Numbered from the stretch's first letter, positions 1 through 9,350 are shown. The stretch: DNA of 64,000 nucleotides from Lactobacillus kimbladii (GCF_000970755.1 NZ_KQ034007.1:991485-1055484); one strand, 5' to 3'. Made by a program: numbers and translations. Notes: generated from the sequence alone by a model not told the origin.

Positions 1-653
1 AGTTTGACCGTTAAACATTCCTGCAGGGAAAAATGAGAAAAATCGCTAAAGTAAAAGTCTGCTTGAGCTAAATTTTTTTGTGTGGCCAAAAATTCATTTA
101 ACTGCAGTTGGATCTCATTTGAGGTAGAAAATTTGCCCGTAATGGCTTCAATAAAAGCCGAATAGATAACTTTGAGATCAGAAATTTTATTTTTGGTTTC
201 AAGTTCAAGCGTATCCAGGTCGATATCATCGAGATTCAAATTGCCTTCGCGGACTTGCAAAATTGTGTCGTATAATTGTTTTATTAAGCCTGGATTTAAG
301 TCGGTAGTTTGAAAAAAATGCAGCTGTTCTTTCTTTTGGTCAATTATTTTTGCAAGCAGCATTGCCGCAGCGGCATTATCAAGTTCTGTTGGCAACCCTT
401 TTTTTGCATCTTTTAAGAAAAACCAGGCCAAACGTGAAAATGATAAAACCTGTAGATTTTTGACAGACTGTTCAGTATGCTTTTGACTAGTGGCCACTCT
501 ATTTATTGCTCTGACTTCTGTGGTAAACTTAATGTGGTTAGGAACGATGACAAAAGTTTTATGATCAGGAAAGTGCTGATAATTTTGTACTGCTTCCTGT
601 AAAATTTTTTCTTGCATGGGATCGGTTTGGCGACCGACTAAAATTTTGATCAT
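1..653 (-). CDS. rexB: ATP-dependent helicase/nuclease subunit RexB (AddB), N-terminal part
   Basis: Open reading frame of 217 codons read from an ATG at 651-653 and leaving the window at its left edge, so only the N-terminal fifth or so of a protein that is usually over 1100 residues is present. The product begins [18 protein letters not shown], the start typical of lactobacillar RexB, in which the Walker A loop of AddB is degenerate. A clear ribosome site (GGAG) precedes the ATG. RexB partners RexA in the AddAB-type recombinational-repair helicase-nuclease that processes double-strand ends in the cytoplasm. It is divergent from the mevalonate operon. The call rests on N-terminal similarity recalled from the family; the nuclease domain lies outside the window. 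Confidence 0.8.
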   Translation of the reverse strand, partial: MIKILVGRQTDPMQEKILQEAVQNYQHFPDHKTFVIVPNHIKFTTEVRAINRVATSQKHTEQSVKNLQVLSFSRLAWFFLKDAKKGLPTELDNAAAAMLLAKIIDQKKEQLHFFQTTDLNPGLIKQLYDTILQVREGNLNLDDIDLDTLELETKNKISDLKVIYSAFIEAITGKFSTSNEIQLQLNEFLATQKNLAQADFYFSDFSHFSLQECLTVK

Positions 654-728
654 CTGTTCTCTTCTCCTTTGTCATTATTTTAGCATAGGAACCAAAATTT
701 TATACAAACAATAAGGATCTTAAATAAA

Positions 729-1637
729 ATGAAATCAAGTTTTTTAGCACACGGAAAAGTTATTCTTATAGGTGAACATTCAGTAGTTTACGGCTATGAT
801 GCCTTAGCGTTGCCAATCAAATCATTGCATATCAAAACTACTGTTGAACCGGCAGAACAAACGTGGATGGATACGGCTCATTATCAGGGGCCTTTTTTTA
901 TGTCTCCAGCTGAATATGATGGACTAAAATACGTTGTTAAAACTATGCTTGCAAAAGCTGCCAGTAAAGAAACTCTGAAAATAACCTATACGGGAGAGAT
1001 TCCCATCGAACGCGGCCTAGGTTCAAGCGCAACAGTTGCTCTTGCTACAACTAGAGCAATGAATGCCTATTTCAAACTTAACTTAACGGAAAAAGAGATA
1101 ATTAAAATTACTAATCATGCCGAAATGATTAATCACGGTAAAGCTTCAGGTCTTGATGCTGCAACGGTTAATTCAGATTATCTGGTCTTTTTTAATCAAA
1201 AAGATGGTCCCAAGCCAATTAAAGCTAAATTAGGCGCAACTTTGCTTATAATGGATACTGGTGAATTAGGCAGTACCAAAAAGGCGGTTAGTCAGGTTCA
1301 TGATTTGATGACAAAAGTTCCCAGTGTTAAAGAAAATATTAAAGAACTAGGCAAACTGGCAGACGAGACTAAAATCGCCTGGTTGAACCAAGACTCTGAA
1401 AAGGTAGGCTTATATTTTAATCGTGCCCAAGAGATACTCCATTCGTTTAATCTTTCGACTGCTAAAATCGCTCATTTGCAAAAAATTGCTCTTGCAAATG
1501 GTGCGTTAGGGTTTAAATTATCTGGTAGCGGCCTTGGCGGAATTGTAATTGCTTTGTGCCAAAATCATGAAGATGCCGTGAAAATAGCCGATAAATGTCA
1601 AAAAATTGCTGCAAATAGTTGGATTGAGGAAATATAA
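729..1637 (+). CDS. mvk: Mevalonate kinase
   Basis: GHMP-family kinase of 302 residues, the usual length. It phosphorylates mevalonate to 5-phosphomevalonate in the cytoplasm with ATP, an early committed step of the mevalonate route to isopentenyl diphosphate. Visible motifs are the N-terminal GKVILIGEHSVVYG, the ATP-binding GLGSSATVALATTRA at about residues 96-110, and a C-terminal KLSGSGLGG glycine motif. It is first of four same-strand genes (mvk, mvaD, mvaK2, fni) separated by 5 to 37 bases, which look like one operon ended by the hairpin at 4748-4796. AAGGAT precedes the ATG. The assignment over other GHMP kinases is supported by order and motifs. Confidence 0.95.
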   Translation: MKSSFLAHGKVILIGEHSVVYGYDALALPIKSLHIKTTVEPAEQTWMDTAHYQGPFFMSPAEYDGLKYVVKTMLAKAASKETLKITYTGEIPIERGLGSSATVALATTRAMNAYFKLNLTEKEIIKITNHAEMINHGKASGLDAATVNSDYLVFFNQKDGPKPIKAKLGATLLIMDTGELGSTKKAVSQVHDLMTKVPSVKENIKELGKLADETKIAWLNQDSEKVGLYFNRAQEILHSFNLSTAKIAHLQKIALANGALGFKLSGSGLGGIVIALCQNHEDAVKIADKCQKIAANSWIEEI

Positions 1638-1642
1638 TTCTT

Positions 1643-2602
1643 ATGGAAAAAACAGTTCGTGCCCATACAAATATTGCACTGATCAAATATTGGGGCAAAG
1701 CAGACTCAGGTTTACGTTTACCTCTGATGTCCAGTTTGTCAATGACGATTGATAAATTTTATACTGACACCAAAATTTCAGATAGTACAGAAAATCAATT
1801 TTGGCTAAATGGTGTCAAACAAAATGGGCCAAGCAGCAATCGTGTTTTCTCTTTTTTAAAAATACTGCAAAGTAAATTTGCTGTGACCGGCAAATTAAAA
1901 GTTGAATCCTATAATCATGTTCCAACAGCAGCGGGATTAGCTTCTTCCAGTTCAGCTTTTGCGGCTTTGGCGGGAGCTTTTTGCGTCCATTATGGCATTA
2001 ATTTGTCCCCTGTTGAACTTTCCCGTTTGGCTCGTTTAGGTTCGGGATCAGCCAGCAGATCAATTTATGGTGGTTTTGCTATTTGGCAAAAAGGAAACGA
2101 TGATGAATCATCTTATGCCTATGCTTTAGATGAAAAACCTGACGTTGATTTGCAGCTGTTAGTAGTTGAATTGAATAACCGACAAAAAGATTTGTCTTCC
2201 ACTCAAGGGATGAAGCAGGCGCAAACGTCGCCCTTTTTTATGCCTTGGATAGCGCGTAACCAAATAGAATTGGAACAAATGATTAACGCTATTAAAGCAA
2301 ATGATTTTTCAACCATTGGCAGTCTGGCAGAATTGAATGCTTGTGAGATGCATGCTGTCAATTTAACTGCCCAGCCAGGTTTTACATATTTTGAACCCGC
2401 AACTATTAAAGCAATCAAACTGGTAGCCGATTTACGGCGACTAGGTATAGAATGTTATTTTACAATTGATGCTGGACCTAATATAAAAATCTTAAGTCAA
2501 TTAAAAAATGTAAAAGATATTACTAATAGGTTTGTATCCGAATTTCATAATGTTAACATAATAAATGCAAGTTTTGGTCCAGGTATTTCATGTCTGAACT
2601 AG
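1643..2602 (+). CDS. mvaD: Diphosphomevalonate decarboxylase
   Basis: 319-residue GHMP-superfamily enzyme that converts 5-diphosphomevalonate to isopentenyl diphosphate, CO2 and phosphate using ATP. The N-terminal HTNIALIKYWGKAD (about residues 8-21) is the diagnostic signature of this decarboxylase; the phosphate-binding stretch VPTAAGLASSSSAFAALA follows, and an aspartate occurs in TIDAGPN near the C terminus. It starts 5 bases after the mvk stop codon, with the GAGG ribosome site lying inside the end of mvk, so translation is probably coupled. Third enzyme step in the pathway encoded by this operon. Confidence 0.95.
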   Translation: MEKTVRAHTNIALIKYWGKADSGLRLPLMSSLSMTIDKFYTDTKISDSTENQFWLNGVKQNGPSSNRVFSFLKILQSKFAVTGKLKVESYNHVPTAAGLASSSSAFAALAGAFCVHYGINLSPVELSRLARLGSGSASRSIYGGFAIWQKGNDDESSYAYALDEKPDVDLQLLVVELNNRQKDLSSTQGMKQAQTSPFFMPWIARNQIELEQMINAIKANDFSTIGSLAELNACEMHAVNLTAQPGFTYFEPATIKAIKLVADLRRLGIECYFTIDAGPNIKILSQLKNVKDITNRFVSEFHNVNIINASFGPGISCLN

Positions 2603-2638
2603 TTAATATAAATTAATTGATTAGGAGATTTAATTCTT

Positions 2639-3721
2639 TTGATAACAGAACAAGCACCCGGAAAATTATATATAGCTGGCGAATACGCGGTACTGGAACA
2701 GGATTGTCCCGCTATCTTGGTCGCAGTTAATCAATTTATACGTGTTTCAATTATTAAGTCAAAATCAGGAACTGGATTAATCCATTCTAAACAATATTCT
2801 CAAAGTTCTATTCATTGGGTCAGACGGGGAGCAAAAATGGTAATTGACAATCGTGATAATCCATTTGAATATATCCTGGCTGCTATTTCATATACGGAAA
2901 GATTTTGTTTAGAACAAAAAGTCAAGATGAAGGTTTATGATTTGTATGTTAATTCTGATCTAGATTCTTCTGATGGCAAAAAGTATGGTTTAGGTTCGAG
3001 TGCTGCTGTGACTGTAGCCACAGTTAAAGCAATATTGCGTTTTTATAACGTTGCTTTTAGTAATGAATTGGTTTATAAATTATCAGCTATTTCGCATTAT
3101 TCTGTGCAAGGAAATGGTTCGGCTGGTGACATTGCAGCCAGTGTTTATGGCGGCTGGATTGCCTATCAGACTTTTGATAAACAATGGCTTGCTAATGAAC
3201 TAGCTCATAAAACATTATCTGATGTGGTCAATGAAGCCTGGCCTGGTTTGAAGATACAACTTTTAACCCCTCCCGCCGGCTTAAAACTGATGATTGGCTG
3301 GAGTCAAAAGCCTGCCTCCACCTCAAGACTAGTTGATGAAACTAATGCCAATAAAGCCGCTTTAAATGGTCAATACCAAGAATTTCTCAGGCTTTCCCGC
3401 AAATGCGTTCTAAAAATGATTGCCGGGTTTGAGCATAATGATATTCAGTTAATTAAAAAGCAAATACGCGTCAATCGTAAGCTGCTGCAGCATTTTGCGC
3501 AAATAAATCAAATTGCTATTGAGATACCACGTCTTTCTAAACTGATTAACATTGCGGAATCATTTGGCGGTGCAGCTAAAACTTCAGGTGCCGGCAATGG
3601 TGATTGTGGCATTGTAATTGCAGACAGAAATACTGATACTGCTTTTCTTGAAGACAAATGGCGTCAAAACGGGATAATGCCATTGGACTTTCGTGTACAC
3701 CAAATTCGAGTTGTTGATTAG
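2639..3721 (+). CDS. mvaK2: Phosphomevalonate kinase
   Basis: 360-residue GHMP kinase that makes 5-diphosphomevalonate from 5-phosphomevalonate. It opens with ITEQAPGKLYIAGEYAVLE, the canonical start of Gram-positive MvaK2, which fixes the initiation codon as a TTG at 2639 preceded by AGGAG. The ATP loop KYGLGSSAAVTVATVKA lies near residues 117-133 and a C-terminal TSGAGNGDCG completes the fold. It sits 36 bases after mvaD and 9 bases before fni. The rare TTG start may lower its translation relative to its neighbours; this is inference. Confidence 0.95.
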   Translation: MITEQAPGKLYIAGEYAVLEQDCPAILVAVNQFIRVSIIKSKSGTGLIHSKQYSQSSIHWVRRGAKMVIDNRDNPFEYILAAISYTERFCLEQKVKMKVYDLYVNSDLDSSDGKKYGLGSSAAVTVATVKAILRFYNVAFSNELVYKLSAISHYSVQGNGSAGDIAASVYGGWIAYQTFDKQWLANELAHKTLSDVVNEAWPGLKIQLLTPPAGLKLMIGWSQKPASTSRLVDETNANKAALNGQYQEFLRLSRKCVLKMIAGFEHNDIQLIKKQIRVNRKLLQHFAQINQIAIEIPRLSKLINIAESFGGAAKTSGAGNGDCGIVIADRNTDTAFLEDKWRQNGIMPLDFRVHQIRVVD

Positions 3722-3730
3722 AGGAAAAAT

Positions 3731-4747
3731 ATGTCAATTAGATCTAATCGTAAAGAAGAACATTTAGATTTGGCAAAAAAATTTTATCAAGATGAAAAAC
3801 CAAATAGTTTTGATAAAATGCATTTAGTGCGCCCTGCACTACCGGAAACTAAGGTTGATCTTGAAGCAATAAAAACTACAATGTTTGGCAAAAAGATTGC
3901 GGCCCCGTTTTTTATTAATGCTATGACTGGTGGATCTCACAGATCATATCTAATTAATAAAGAATTAGGTCGAATAGCTAATAAAACAAATATTGCATTA
4001 GCTTTGGGCTCTGCCAGTATTTTAACCAAAGAGCCCAATTTACTAGATAGCTTTTTGATTGCAAGACAGCAAGATCCTGATGGCGCTTTAATAGCAAACG
4101 TTAATGCAAAGACTTCAGCAGAACAAGCTGAAAAAATTGTAACAGAGTTAGAAGCTGATGCACTACAAATACATTTAAATGTGGTACAAGAAATAGCTAT
4201 GCCTGAAGGAGATCGAGACTTTTATTGGCTTGATAACTTAAAAAAGCTGCGTCAGAAAGTAACAGTTCCAATAATCATAAAAGAAGTTGGTTTTGGTCTA
4301 GACAGAAAAACAATTCGCTCTTTAAAAAATGAAGGTTTTAAATTGTACGATGTTGCTGGTAGTGGCGGAACTAATTTTGCTCAGATAGAAAATGCTCGTA
4401 ATACTAATAATGTTTCTTATCTTAATAAAATTGGCTTACCTACCGTTATTTCGAGTTTAATGGCTGCCAAAGAGCAAGTTAAATTTACCGTCTCTGGTGG
4501 CGTACGCAACCCGTTAGATGTTTTTAAAGGTCTTTGCTTGGGTGGAAAATTTGTTGGCATTTCTAATGTGTTTTTACAGGCATTAATTCAACATGATGCA
4601 GATTACCTGCAAAACCTTATTGAAGAATGGCAATATGAACTTGCCTGTCTTCTTGCAATTTACGGTCAAAACGATCTCTCTAGTTTGACCAAGATTGATA
4701 AATATTATGACTTATCGCTGAAAAATATTATTGAGCAGTTATTATAA
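3731..4747 (+). CDS. fni: Type 2 isopentenyl-diphosphate delta-isomerase (FMN-dependent)
   Basis: 338 residues, the normal size of type 2 IDI, which interconverts isopentenyl and dimethylallyl diphosphate using reduced FMN and Mg2+. Visible motifs are the N-terminal RKEEHLDLA, PFFINAMTGGS, the VASGGTNF-like VAGSGGTNFAQIEN, and TVSGGVRNPLD for FMN phosphate binding. It is the last gene of the mevalonate operon, 9 bases after mvaK2, with GAGG ahead of the ATG, and is followed directly by a strong hairpin terminator. It is unrelated in fold to the type 1 (Nudix) isomerase. Confidence 0.95.
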   Translation: MSIRSNRKEEHLDLAKKFYQDEKPNSFDKMHLVRPALPETKVDLEAIKTTMFGKKIAAPFFINAMTGGSHRSYLINKELGRIANKTNIALALGSASILTKEPNLLDSFLIARQQDPDGALIANVNAKTSAEQAEKIVTELEADALQIHLNVVQEIAMPEGDRDFYWLDNLKKLRQKVTVPIIIKEVGFGLDRKTIRSLKNEGFKLYDVAGSGGTNFAQIENARNTNNVSYLNKIGLPTVISSLMAAKEQVKFTVSGGVRNPLDVFKGLCLGGKFVGISNVFLQALIQHDADYLQNLIEEWQYELACLLAIYGQNDLSSLTKIDKYYDLSLKNIIEQLL

Positions 4748-4796
4748 AAAATGAGTACCATGATTTAAAGAATTTATGGTACTCATTTTTATTTTT
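4748..4796. terminator. Bidirectional rho-independent terminator
   Basis: A perfect 10-bp inverted repeat, ATGAGTACCA at 4751-4760 and TGGTACTCAT at 4777-4786, is flanked by an A run on the left and a T run on the right. It lies between the convergent fni (+) and HAD hydrolase (-) genes, so it can end both transcripts. Confidence 0.85.
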
Positions 4797-4805
4797 GACA
4801 ATAAT

Positions 4806-5591
4806 TTAATTTAATAAACGCCATATTTCCTTTTGAACAGCGCTATCATTACTTGATCCGATTATGTGGTTGGCTGCTTTTTTGGCACTCGGAAGAGCTG
4901 TTCCTGTAGCATAACTATTGCCTGCATATTTTAACATTCCCACATCATTACCACTGTCGCCAAAAGATACCATTTCCTTGGGACTTATGTTGTACTTGCT
5001 GCCCAAATATTGCAGACCACGTGCTTTATTCATTCCCTTTGTTGACATATCTATTGACGTGGCTGAGCCGGAAACAAAACCAATTTGAGGGTATTCCCGT
5101 TTAAGTTTTGCTAAGAGAGTGGACATTCTACTTTCTGGAACATCAAAAGTGACCTTAAAAACTTGATCATCGAGATGATTAAAACTATTAACGACTGTCA
5201 GTTTTTCATAATATTTTTTCAAATCCTCTGCATATTCTGGACCATCACTTTTTAAAATATATGCACTGGCAAGACCAGAAACCGTTACTTTTTCATCATA
5301 TTCTTGAATGATTTGTAAAATCGTCTGCCAATCCTCTGCAGAAAGGCAATCAACATGAATTACTTGTCTGCCTTGAGCTACGAGTGCTCCATTATCAGCA
5401 ATGTAATAAAGCTGATTAGCCACTTGCGGAAATCGGGAGTACAAATTTTCAAATTGATTTCCACTTGCAACTACAAACTTTATACCTCTTTTTTGCATTA
5501 TTTGGAATTCTTGCAAAAATAATTCTTGATCATAAGTTTTTTGATCAGTTAGCCAAGTTCCATCCATATCGGTAGCGATTAGTTTAATCAT
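4806..5591 (-). CDS. Cof-type HAD-IIB family hydrolase
   Basis: 261-residue haloacid-dehalogenase superfamily phosphatase of the Cof/YwpJ type. HAD motif I is ATDMDGTWL near the N terminus with the nucleophilic Asp; motif II is VVASGNQ; motif IV is FGDSGNDVGML near residue 215. A cap domain of about 100 residues lies between the motifs, as in type IIB. Such proteins dephosphorylate sugar phosphates, FMN or pyridoxal phosphate, and sequence alone does not reveal which. It follows rsmF on the same strand after 15 bases, so it is probably the last gene of a reverse-strand operon. Confidence 0.85.
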   Translation of the reverse strand: MIKLIATDMDGTWLTDQKTYDQELFLQEFQIMQKRGIKFVVASGNQFENLYSRFPQVANQLYYIADNGALVAQGRQVIHVDCLSAEDWQTILQIIQEYDEKVTVSGLASAYILKSDGPEYAEDLKKYYEKLTVVNSFNHLDDQVFKVTFDVPESRMSTLLAKLKREYPQIGFVSGSATSIDMSTKGMNKARGLQYLGSKYNISPKEMVSFGDSGNDVGMLKYAGNSYATGTALPSAKKAANHIIGSSNDSAVQKEIWRLLN

Positions 5592-5606
5592 TCTTTTATT
5601 CTTTCT

Positions 5607-6986
5607 CTAAATTCGTAATCCTTTAGGATAATAGTTTTTAATAATATGATTGCTGATTTTGCCAAAGCCTAAGATAAAGTTTTTAAAACTGACCAAGATA
5701 AAACCATTTATATCTGAATCAGTTTTAATAGTTTCTCCATGCAAATACTTTAAATAATTGTTACTACTTAAGTCAACTACTCTATTCTGCTTTCGTCCTG
5801 CTAAGACCATAGCCAGCTGATGTCCTGGCTCAAAACGGTTCTTCTTTAAAATACCCAGCTCAACGCCATTGGCTAAAATTTTAAGATGAGTATCAGAATT
5901 GGTATTTATAGCTGGAATAAAAACGTGATTATTGTGTACCTGACAATTCACTTGCCAGTTCTCGATCTCAGGAAGCAATTTAAAATTATCTAACACGTTT
6001 GCAATCAGATGTATATCCGATTTAGTTAAAGCATTTCTTGGTTTCTTCCTGTGTTTTGACCTTTTGCTTGTCGACGTAGTTTGATCCTTAATTTTTTCGT
6101 CAAGCCTTAACTTTGCGACATATTGTCCTTCTCCAATATTGGCAGTAGGCCAAAAACGTGCTGTTTTAACTAAATCAATATTATTATCTGACCATTCAGG
6201 ATGACCATGGTCAATATATTGCTCGTTTATTTTTAGTGGCATTATTGTAAAACCAAAAGTTTTAGTTAGCCAAGAAACTATTTGTTCATTTTCTTCAGGA
6301 GCAAAAGTACAAGTTGAATAAATTAGTTCTCCTCCCGGCTTAAGCATTTGAACTGCAGCAGACAAGATCTCTTTTTGTCTTTGCTGACAAAAAATTACGT
6401 AATCCTGTGACCAATATTCAATCGCTTGAGGGTCTTTGCGAAACATACCTTCACCGCTGCATGGTGCATCAACTAGAATTTTATCAAAATACTGCGAAAA
6501 ATATTTTGATAATTTTTCCGGTTTCTCACTCGTGATTAGTGCATTAGTTACTCCCCAACGTTCTAGATTTTCACGTAAAATTTTTGCACGACTAAGCGAA
6601 ATTTCATTTGCCAGCAAGAACCCCTGGCCTTTTAGTTGTGCGCCAATTTCAGTACTTTTGCCACCGGGAGCTGCACATAAATCAAGAATTTTTTCTCCAG
6701 GTTGAGCATCAAGAAAAAATGCTGGAAACATTGCAGCTGGTTCTTGTGAATACACTGTTCCGCTCACCCATTCAGGATCTTTTCCACTTATTTTGCCGTA
6801 ATAGGCATCAGGAATTAGCGGGATTTTTTCACTTTGAGCATAAGAAAGAGTTTGCTTTTCTTTCAATGAATTAATCCGATATGCATTTTTGGAATTTTCA
6901 CTAATTGCATTAAAAAGTTGATCAGCCTTTTGCTTACCTAAAAGCTTAGTATATTTTTTGATAAAATCTTCAGGCAGTTTTGGCAT
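5607..6986 (-). CDS. rsmF: RsmF/NOL1-NOP2-Sun family rRNA (cytosine-C5) methyltransferase
   Basis: 459 residues. The N-terminal half is a SAM-dependent cytosine-C5 RNA methyltransferase: LDLCAAPGGKSTEIGAQL is motif I, VDAPCSGEGMFRKDP carries the motif IV Pro-Cys, and YSTCTFAPEENE is motif VI with the catalytic Cys. The C-terminal part resembles the RNA-binding extension of YebU/RsmF. In E. coli RsmF methylates C1407 of 16S rRNA; Gram-positive homologues may modify a different set, so the exact site is inferred. Its start overlaps the preceding membrane-protein gene by 17 bases. Confidence 0.87.
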   Translation of the reverse strand: MPKLPEDFIKKYTKLLGKQKADQLFNAISENSKNAYRINSLKEKQTLSYAQSEKIPLIPDAYYGKISGKDPEWVSGTVYSQEPAAMFPAFFLDAQPGEKILDLCAAPGGKSTEIGAQLKGQGFLLANEISLSRAKILRENLERWGVTNALITSEKPEKLSKYFSQYFDKILVDAPCSGEGMFRKDPQAIEYWSQDYVIFCQQRQKEILSAAVQMLKPGGELIYSTCTFAPEENEQIVSWLTKTFGFTIMPLKINEQYIDHGHPEWSDNNIDLVKTARFWPTANIGEGQYVAKLRLDEKIKDQTTSTSKRSKHRKKPRNALTKSDIHLIANVLDNFKLLPEIENWQVNCQVHNNHVFIPAINTNSDTHLKILANGVELGILKKNRFEPGHQLAMVLAGRKQNRVVDLSSNNYLKYLHGETIKTDSDINGFILVSFKNFILGFGKISNHIIKNYYPKGLRI

Positions 6987-7944
6987 TATTTTGTTCCTTT
7001 CGTAATAAATGCAGAATACCTAAGCCGTATAGAATAGAAATTATTATCCAACTTATTAATAAGAGCCATATTAAATGTTGTGGTTTGGAAACGAATTTAC
7101 GCCAAATCAAAAAGAGATAAGCACCGAAAGTAGTTACAAGCTCAACAAGCAAAATTCTAACACCATGATTGATTAGCCAATTGCGTAACAGGCTCCCCTT
7201 CAGGTTTGTTTGCTTAACTGTTTTCCAATCCATAAAGGCTAAGAGTAAATTACTTGCTGCAGCAACCAACAAAAATAACAATATAAATAAAATTTCACGA
7301 ATAATTGAAAACTGGTGTATTTGATGATTTTTTACAAAAACTGGTGTCTTAGCTTTTACTTTATAATGCTTAGCAATTTGTTGAATTACTTTATTTGAAC
7401 TGTCGATTATGATCTGATAATCACGCAGTTTAAATTTGCCAGTTGGTTGTTTCGGACTAGTAGTCAAATAATAACCATTTTGTTTCATTTGACGATAATG
7501 CTTTAAAGTTCCTATTACTGTATAATATTTTTTGTTTATATAAATATATTCGTTTCCTTGTGTTTTTAAAGTAGGAACCTCTGCGTTTAGACCTAGTACT
7601 GCAAAAGAAACACGACCTTTAAAATCATCTTTGGTAAAGTATCTTCCAGATTCAGTCGGTAATTTTAACACATCATGATTCGACCATACGAGAGTTTGAT
7701 TTTTCTTAGCTTTAGAAGTCATATGAACTTGAATTTTATTATGAGGAAATCTCTTTTTCAAATAGGTCAAGAAAGATCTAACTTCTTGATCTTTTTTGAC
7801 TTCAATATAGCGAGTATTGTTGCTTAAACCATATGCCTCAAGTAGCTGATCCGCTTCGCGGGACTGAACATTTGACAACATACTGCCAATACCTATAAAT
7901 GATAAAAATATAATGATGATTAAAATAGTTTTTTTAAATTTCAT
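6970..7944 (-). CDS. Orphan FtsX/MacB-like permease-topology membrane protein
   Basis: 324 residues, not confidently assigned. One N-terminal membrane segment (about residues 5-22) is followed by roughly 190 extracytoplasmic residues and then three hydrophobic segments near residues 215-240, 258-280 and 290-312. That one-plus-three arrangement around a large outer domain is the topology of MacB/FtsX-type ABC permeases, and the outer domain has a MacB-core-like flavour (SFAVLGLNAEV, YTVIGTLK). No ATPase gene adjoins it. It overlaps rsmF downstream by 17 bases and the methyltransferase-like gene upstream by 11, so the three are probably co-transcribed. It could instead be a stand-alone envelope protein. 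Confidence 0.5.
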   Translation of the reverse strand: MKFKKTILIIIIFLSFIGIGSMLSNVQSREADQLLEAYGLSNNTRYIEVKKDQEVRSFLTYLKKRFPHNKIQVHMTSKAKKNQTLVWSNHDVLKLPTESGRYFTKDDFKGRVSFAVLGLNAEVPTLKTQGNEYIYINKKYYTVIGTLKHYRQMKQNGYYLTTSPKQPTGKFKLRDYQIIIDSSNKVIQQIAKHYKVKAKTPVFVKNHQIHQFSIIREILFILLFLLVAAASNLLLAFMDWKTVKQTNLKGSLLRNWLINHGVRILLVELVTTFGAYLFLIWRKFVSKPQHLIWLLLISWIIISILYGLGILHLLRKEQNNAKTA

Positions 7945-8692
7945 GTGCTATCTCAAAAATATGTTCATTAATAAAATCAAAACTAGGAAAAGTTTGATTA
8001 ATTTGTTTTAATTCTTTTGAATGATGTACTAATCCTTTTTGCCAAAAAGCCTCTGAATTGGTCGCTCCGTTTTTTTCGCCTATAAAGAGCAGATGACTTG
8101 TTGTATTCAGCTTTTGCCAGGTTGAAACAACTTTTGTATCGCTATTGCCAAAATTGGGAGCCCAAGAGCATATTATTAGATCAACATTGTCAAATATCTC
8201 AACGGCCTGAGCAGCATCAAAATGTGCGACTGGCATAAATGACTTGGAACCAGTGTTTGAAGTTTTTGACCAATCTAAGTTATCTGTGACTATCATTTTT
8301 ACGCCTACATCAGATAAAGCCTTGCTCCAATAAGCATTACCTGCCATAATTTCCAGTCCGGATTTAATGTTTAAACAGTCTTTAATTGCTCTAGCTGTCT
8401 GTAAATTAGGTAGCGACCAAACGCCAAAATTTATAGACAGAAATTGTCTCAAATTGTCGATTAACTGGTTAATAGTTCTAAAGTGTTTAATATCAGTTTG
8501 CGAAAGACTAGCACATATTTCCTCAGCAATGTCGGGTAAAAACCCCAGTTTCTGTGGCGCTTTCTTAAAAACTTGTTTTTGGCTCACGATAGAAATAATA
8601 TCATTAATTTCTTTAACTTGATGATGTACTTGTTCAATATTAAGCTGATCATCTAATTGGTTAATTTTACTTAAAAAATCTGTCATTATCAA
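7934..8692 (-). CDS. SAM-dependent methyltransferase-like protein
   Basis: 252 residues with no close family recalled. The central part looks like a Rossmann methyltransferase: SGLEIMAGNAYWSKALSDVG resembles motif I, MIVTDNLDW resembles the acidic end of strand 2, and VDLIICSWAP resembles motif IV. The N-terminal ~90 residues appear helical. The substrate is unknown. It is the first gene of the reverse-strand run ending at the HAD hydrolase and is divergent from lepB. Motif I has only one glycine, so it could be catalytically altered. Confidence 0.5.
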   Translation of the reverse strand: MIMTDFLSKINQLDDQLNIEQVHHQVKEINDIISIVSQKQVFKKAPQKLGFLPDIAEEICASLSQTDIKHFRTINQLIDNLRQFLSINFGVWSLPNLQTARAIKDCLNIKSGLEIMAGNAYWSKALSDVGVKMIVTDNLDWSKTSNTGSKSFMPVAHFDAAQAVEIFDNVDLIICSWAPNFGNSDTKVVSTWQKLNTTSHLLFIGEKNGATNSEAFWQKGLVHHSKELKQINQTFPSFDFINEHIFEIAHEI

Positions 8693-8734
8693 ATACCTAT
8701 AATGATTTTAACATTCAAAAGACAAGATTTCAGT

Positions 8735-8740
8735 TATAAT
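8735..8740 (+). promoter_or_regulatory. -10 box of lepB promoter
   Basis: TATAAT lies 32 bases before the lepB start and 16 before its AAAGGAG ribosome site. No convincing -35 hexamer is visible at 17 bases upstream, so the promoter is only partly supported. Confidence 0.5.
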
Positions 8741-8771
8741 AAAAGGTAACATAATAAAGGAGAAAAAATTT

Positions 8772-9350
8772 ATGGCGAAAAAAGTAACAAAAAAGCAAGA
8801 CAAAGAGGAAGAAAGCTTAGGTAAATTTATTCTCGATGTTGTCATAATGATGGCAGTTATTTTAGGTGTATTCTATGTTTTATTCAATTTTGTGCTTTCT
8901 AATGATAGAGTTTCCGGACCGTCTATGCAACCGACTTTTGAAGATAATGACCGTTTGATTGCTGTGCGTAATTTTACTCCTAAACGTAATGATGTTGTTG
9001 TTTTGCTTGCACCTAAGGCAGCTAATGATGTTCCAGGAGCATATTACATCAAGCGAGTAATTGGTCTTCCTGGTGATAAACTTGTTTCTAAAAACGATAA
9101 AATGTATGTTAACGGCAAACTTTTACCTGAGCCGTATCTAGAAAATCATTTCAAAAAAGCTAATAATACTGAAGGACAAACATATACGAATAATTTTACT
9201 TATAAAGTTCCGAAAGGTTATTATTGGGTAATGGGTGATCACCGTGATATTTCAAAGGACTCACATATATTTGGTCCCGTAAAACGACAAAATTTAGTTG
9301 GCAAAGTCAAATTCAGATATTGGCCATTTAATAAAATTCAGGGTTTTTAA
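8772..9350 (+). CDS. lepB: Signal peptidase I
   Basis: 192 residues. A charged lysine-rich N-terminus is followed by a single membrane anchor at about residues 20-42, then an outer catalytic domain. The catalytic serine is Ser51 in SGPSMQPT and the general-base lysine is Lys94 in YYIKRVIGLPGD. The box D/E stretch reads MGDHRDISKDSHIFGPV where most type I signal peptidases have GDNR-x-x-S-x-D-S-R, so Asn and Arg are both replaced by His. It removes signal peptides from Sec/Tat-exported proteins at the outer face of the membrane. AAAGGAG precedes the ATG. Confidence 0.93.
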   Translation: MAKKVTKKQDKEEESLGKFILDVVIMMAVILGVFYVLFNFVLSNDRVSGPSMQPTFEDNDRLIAVRNFTPKRNDVVVLLAPKAANDVPGAYYIKRVIGLPGDKLVSKNDKMYVNGKLLPEPYLENHFKKANNTEGQTYTNNFTYKVPKGYYWVMGDHRDISKDSHIFGPVKRQNLVGKVKFRYWPFNKIQGF

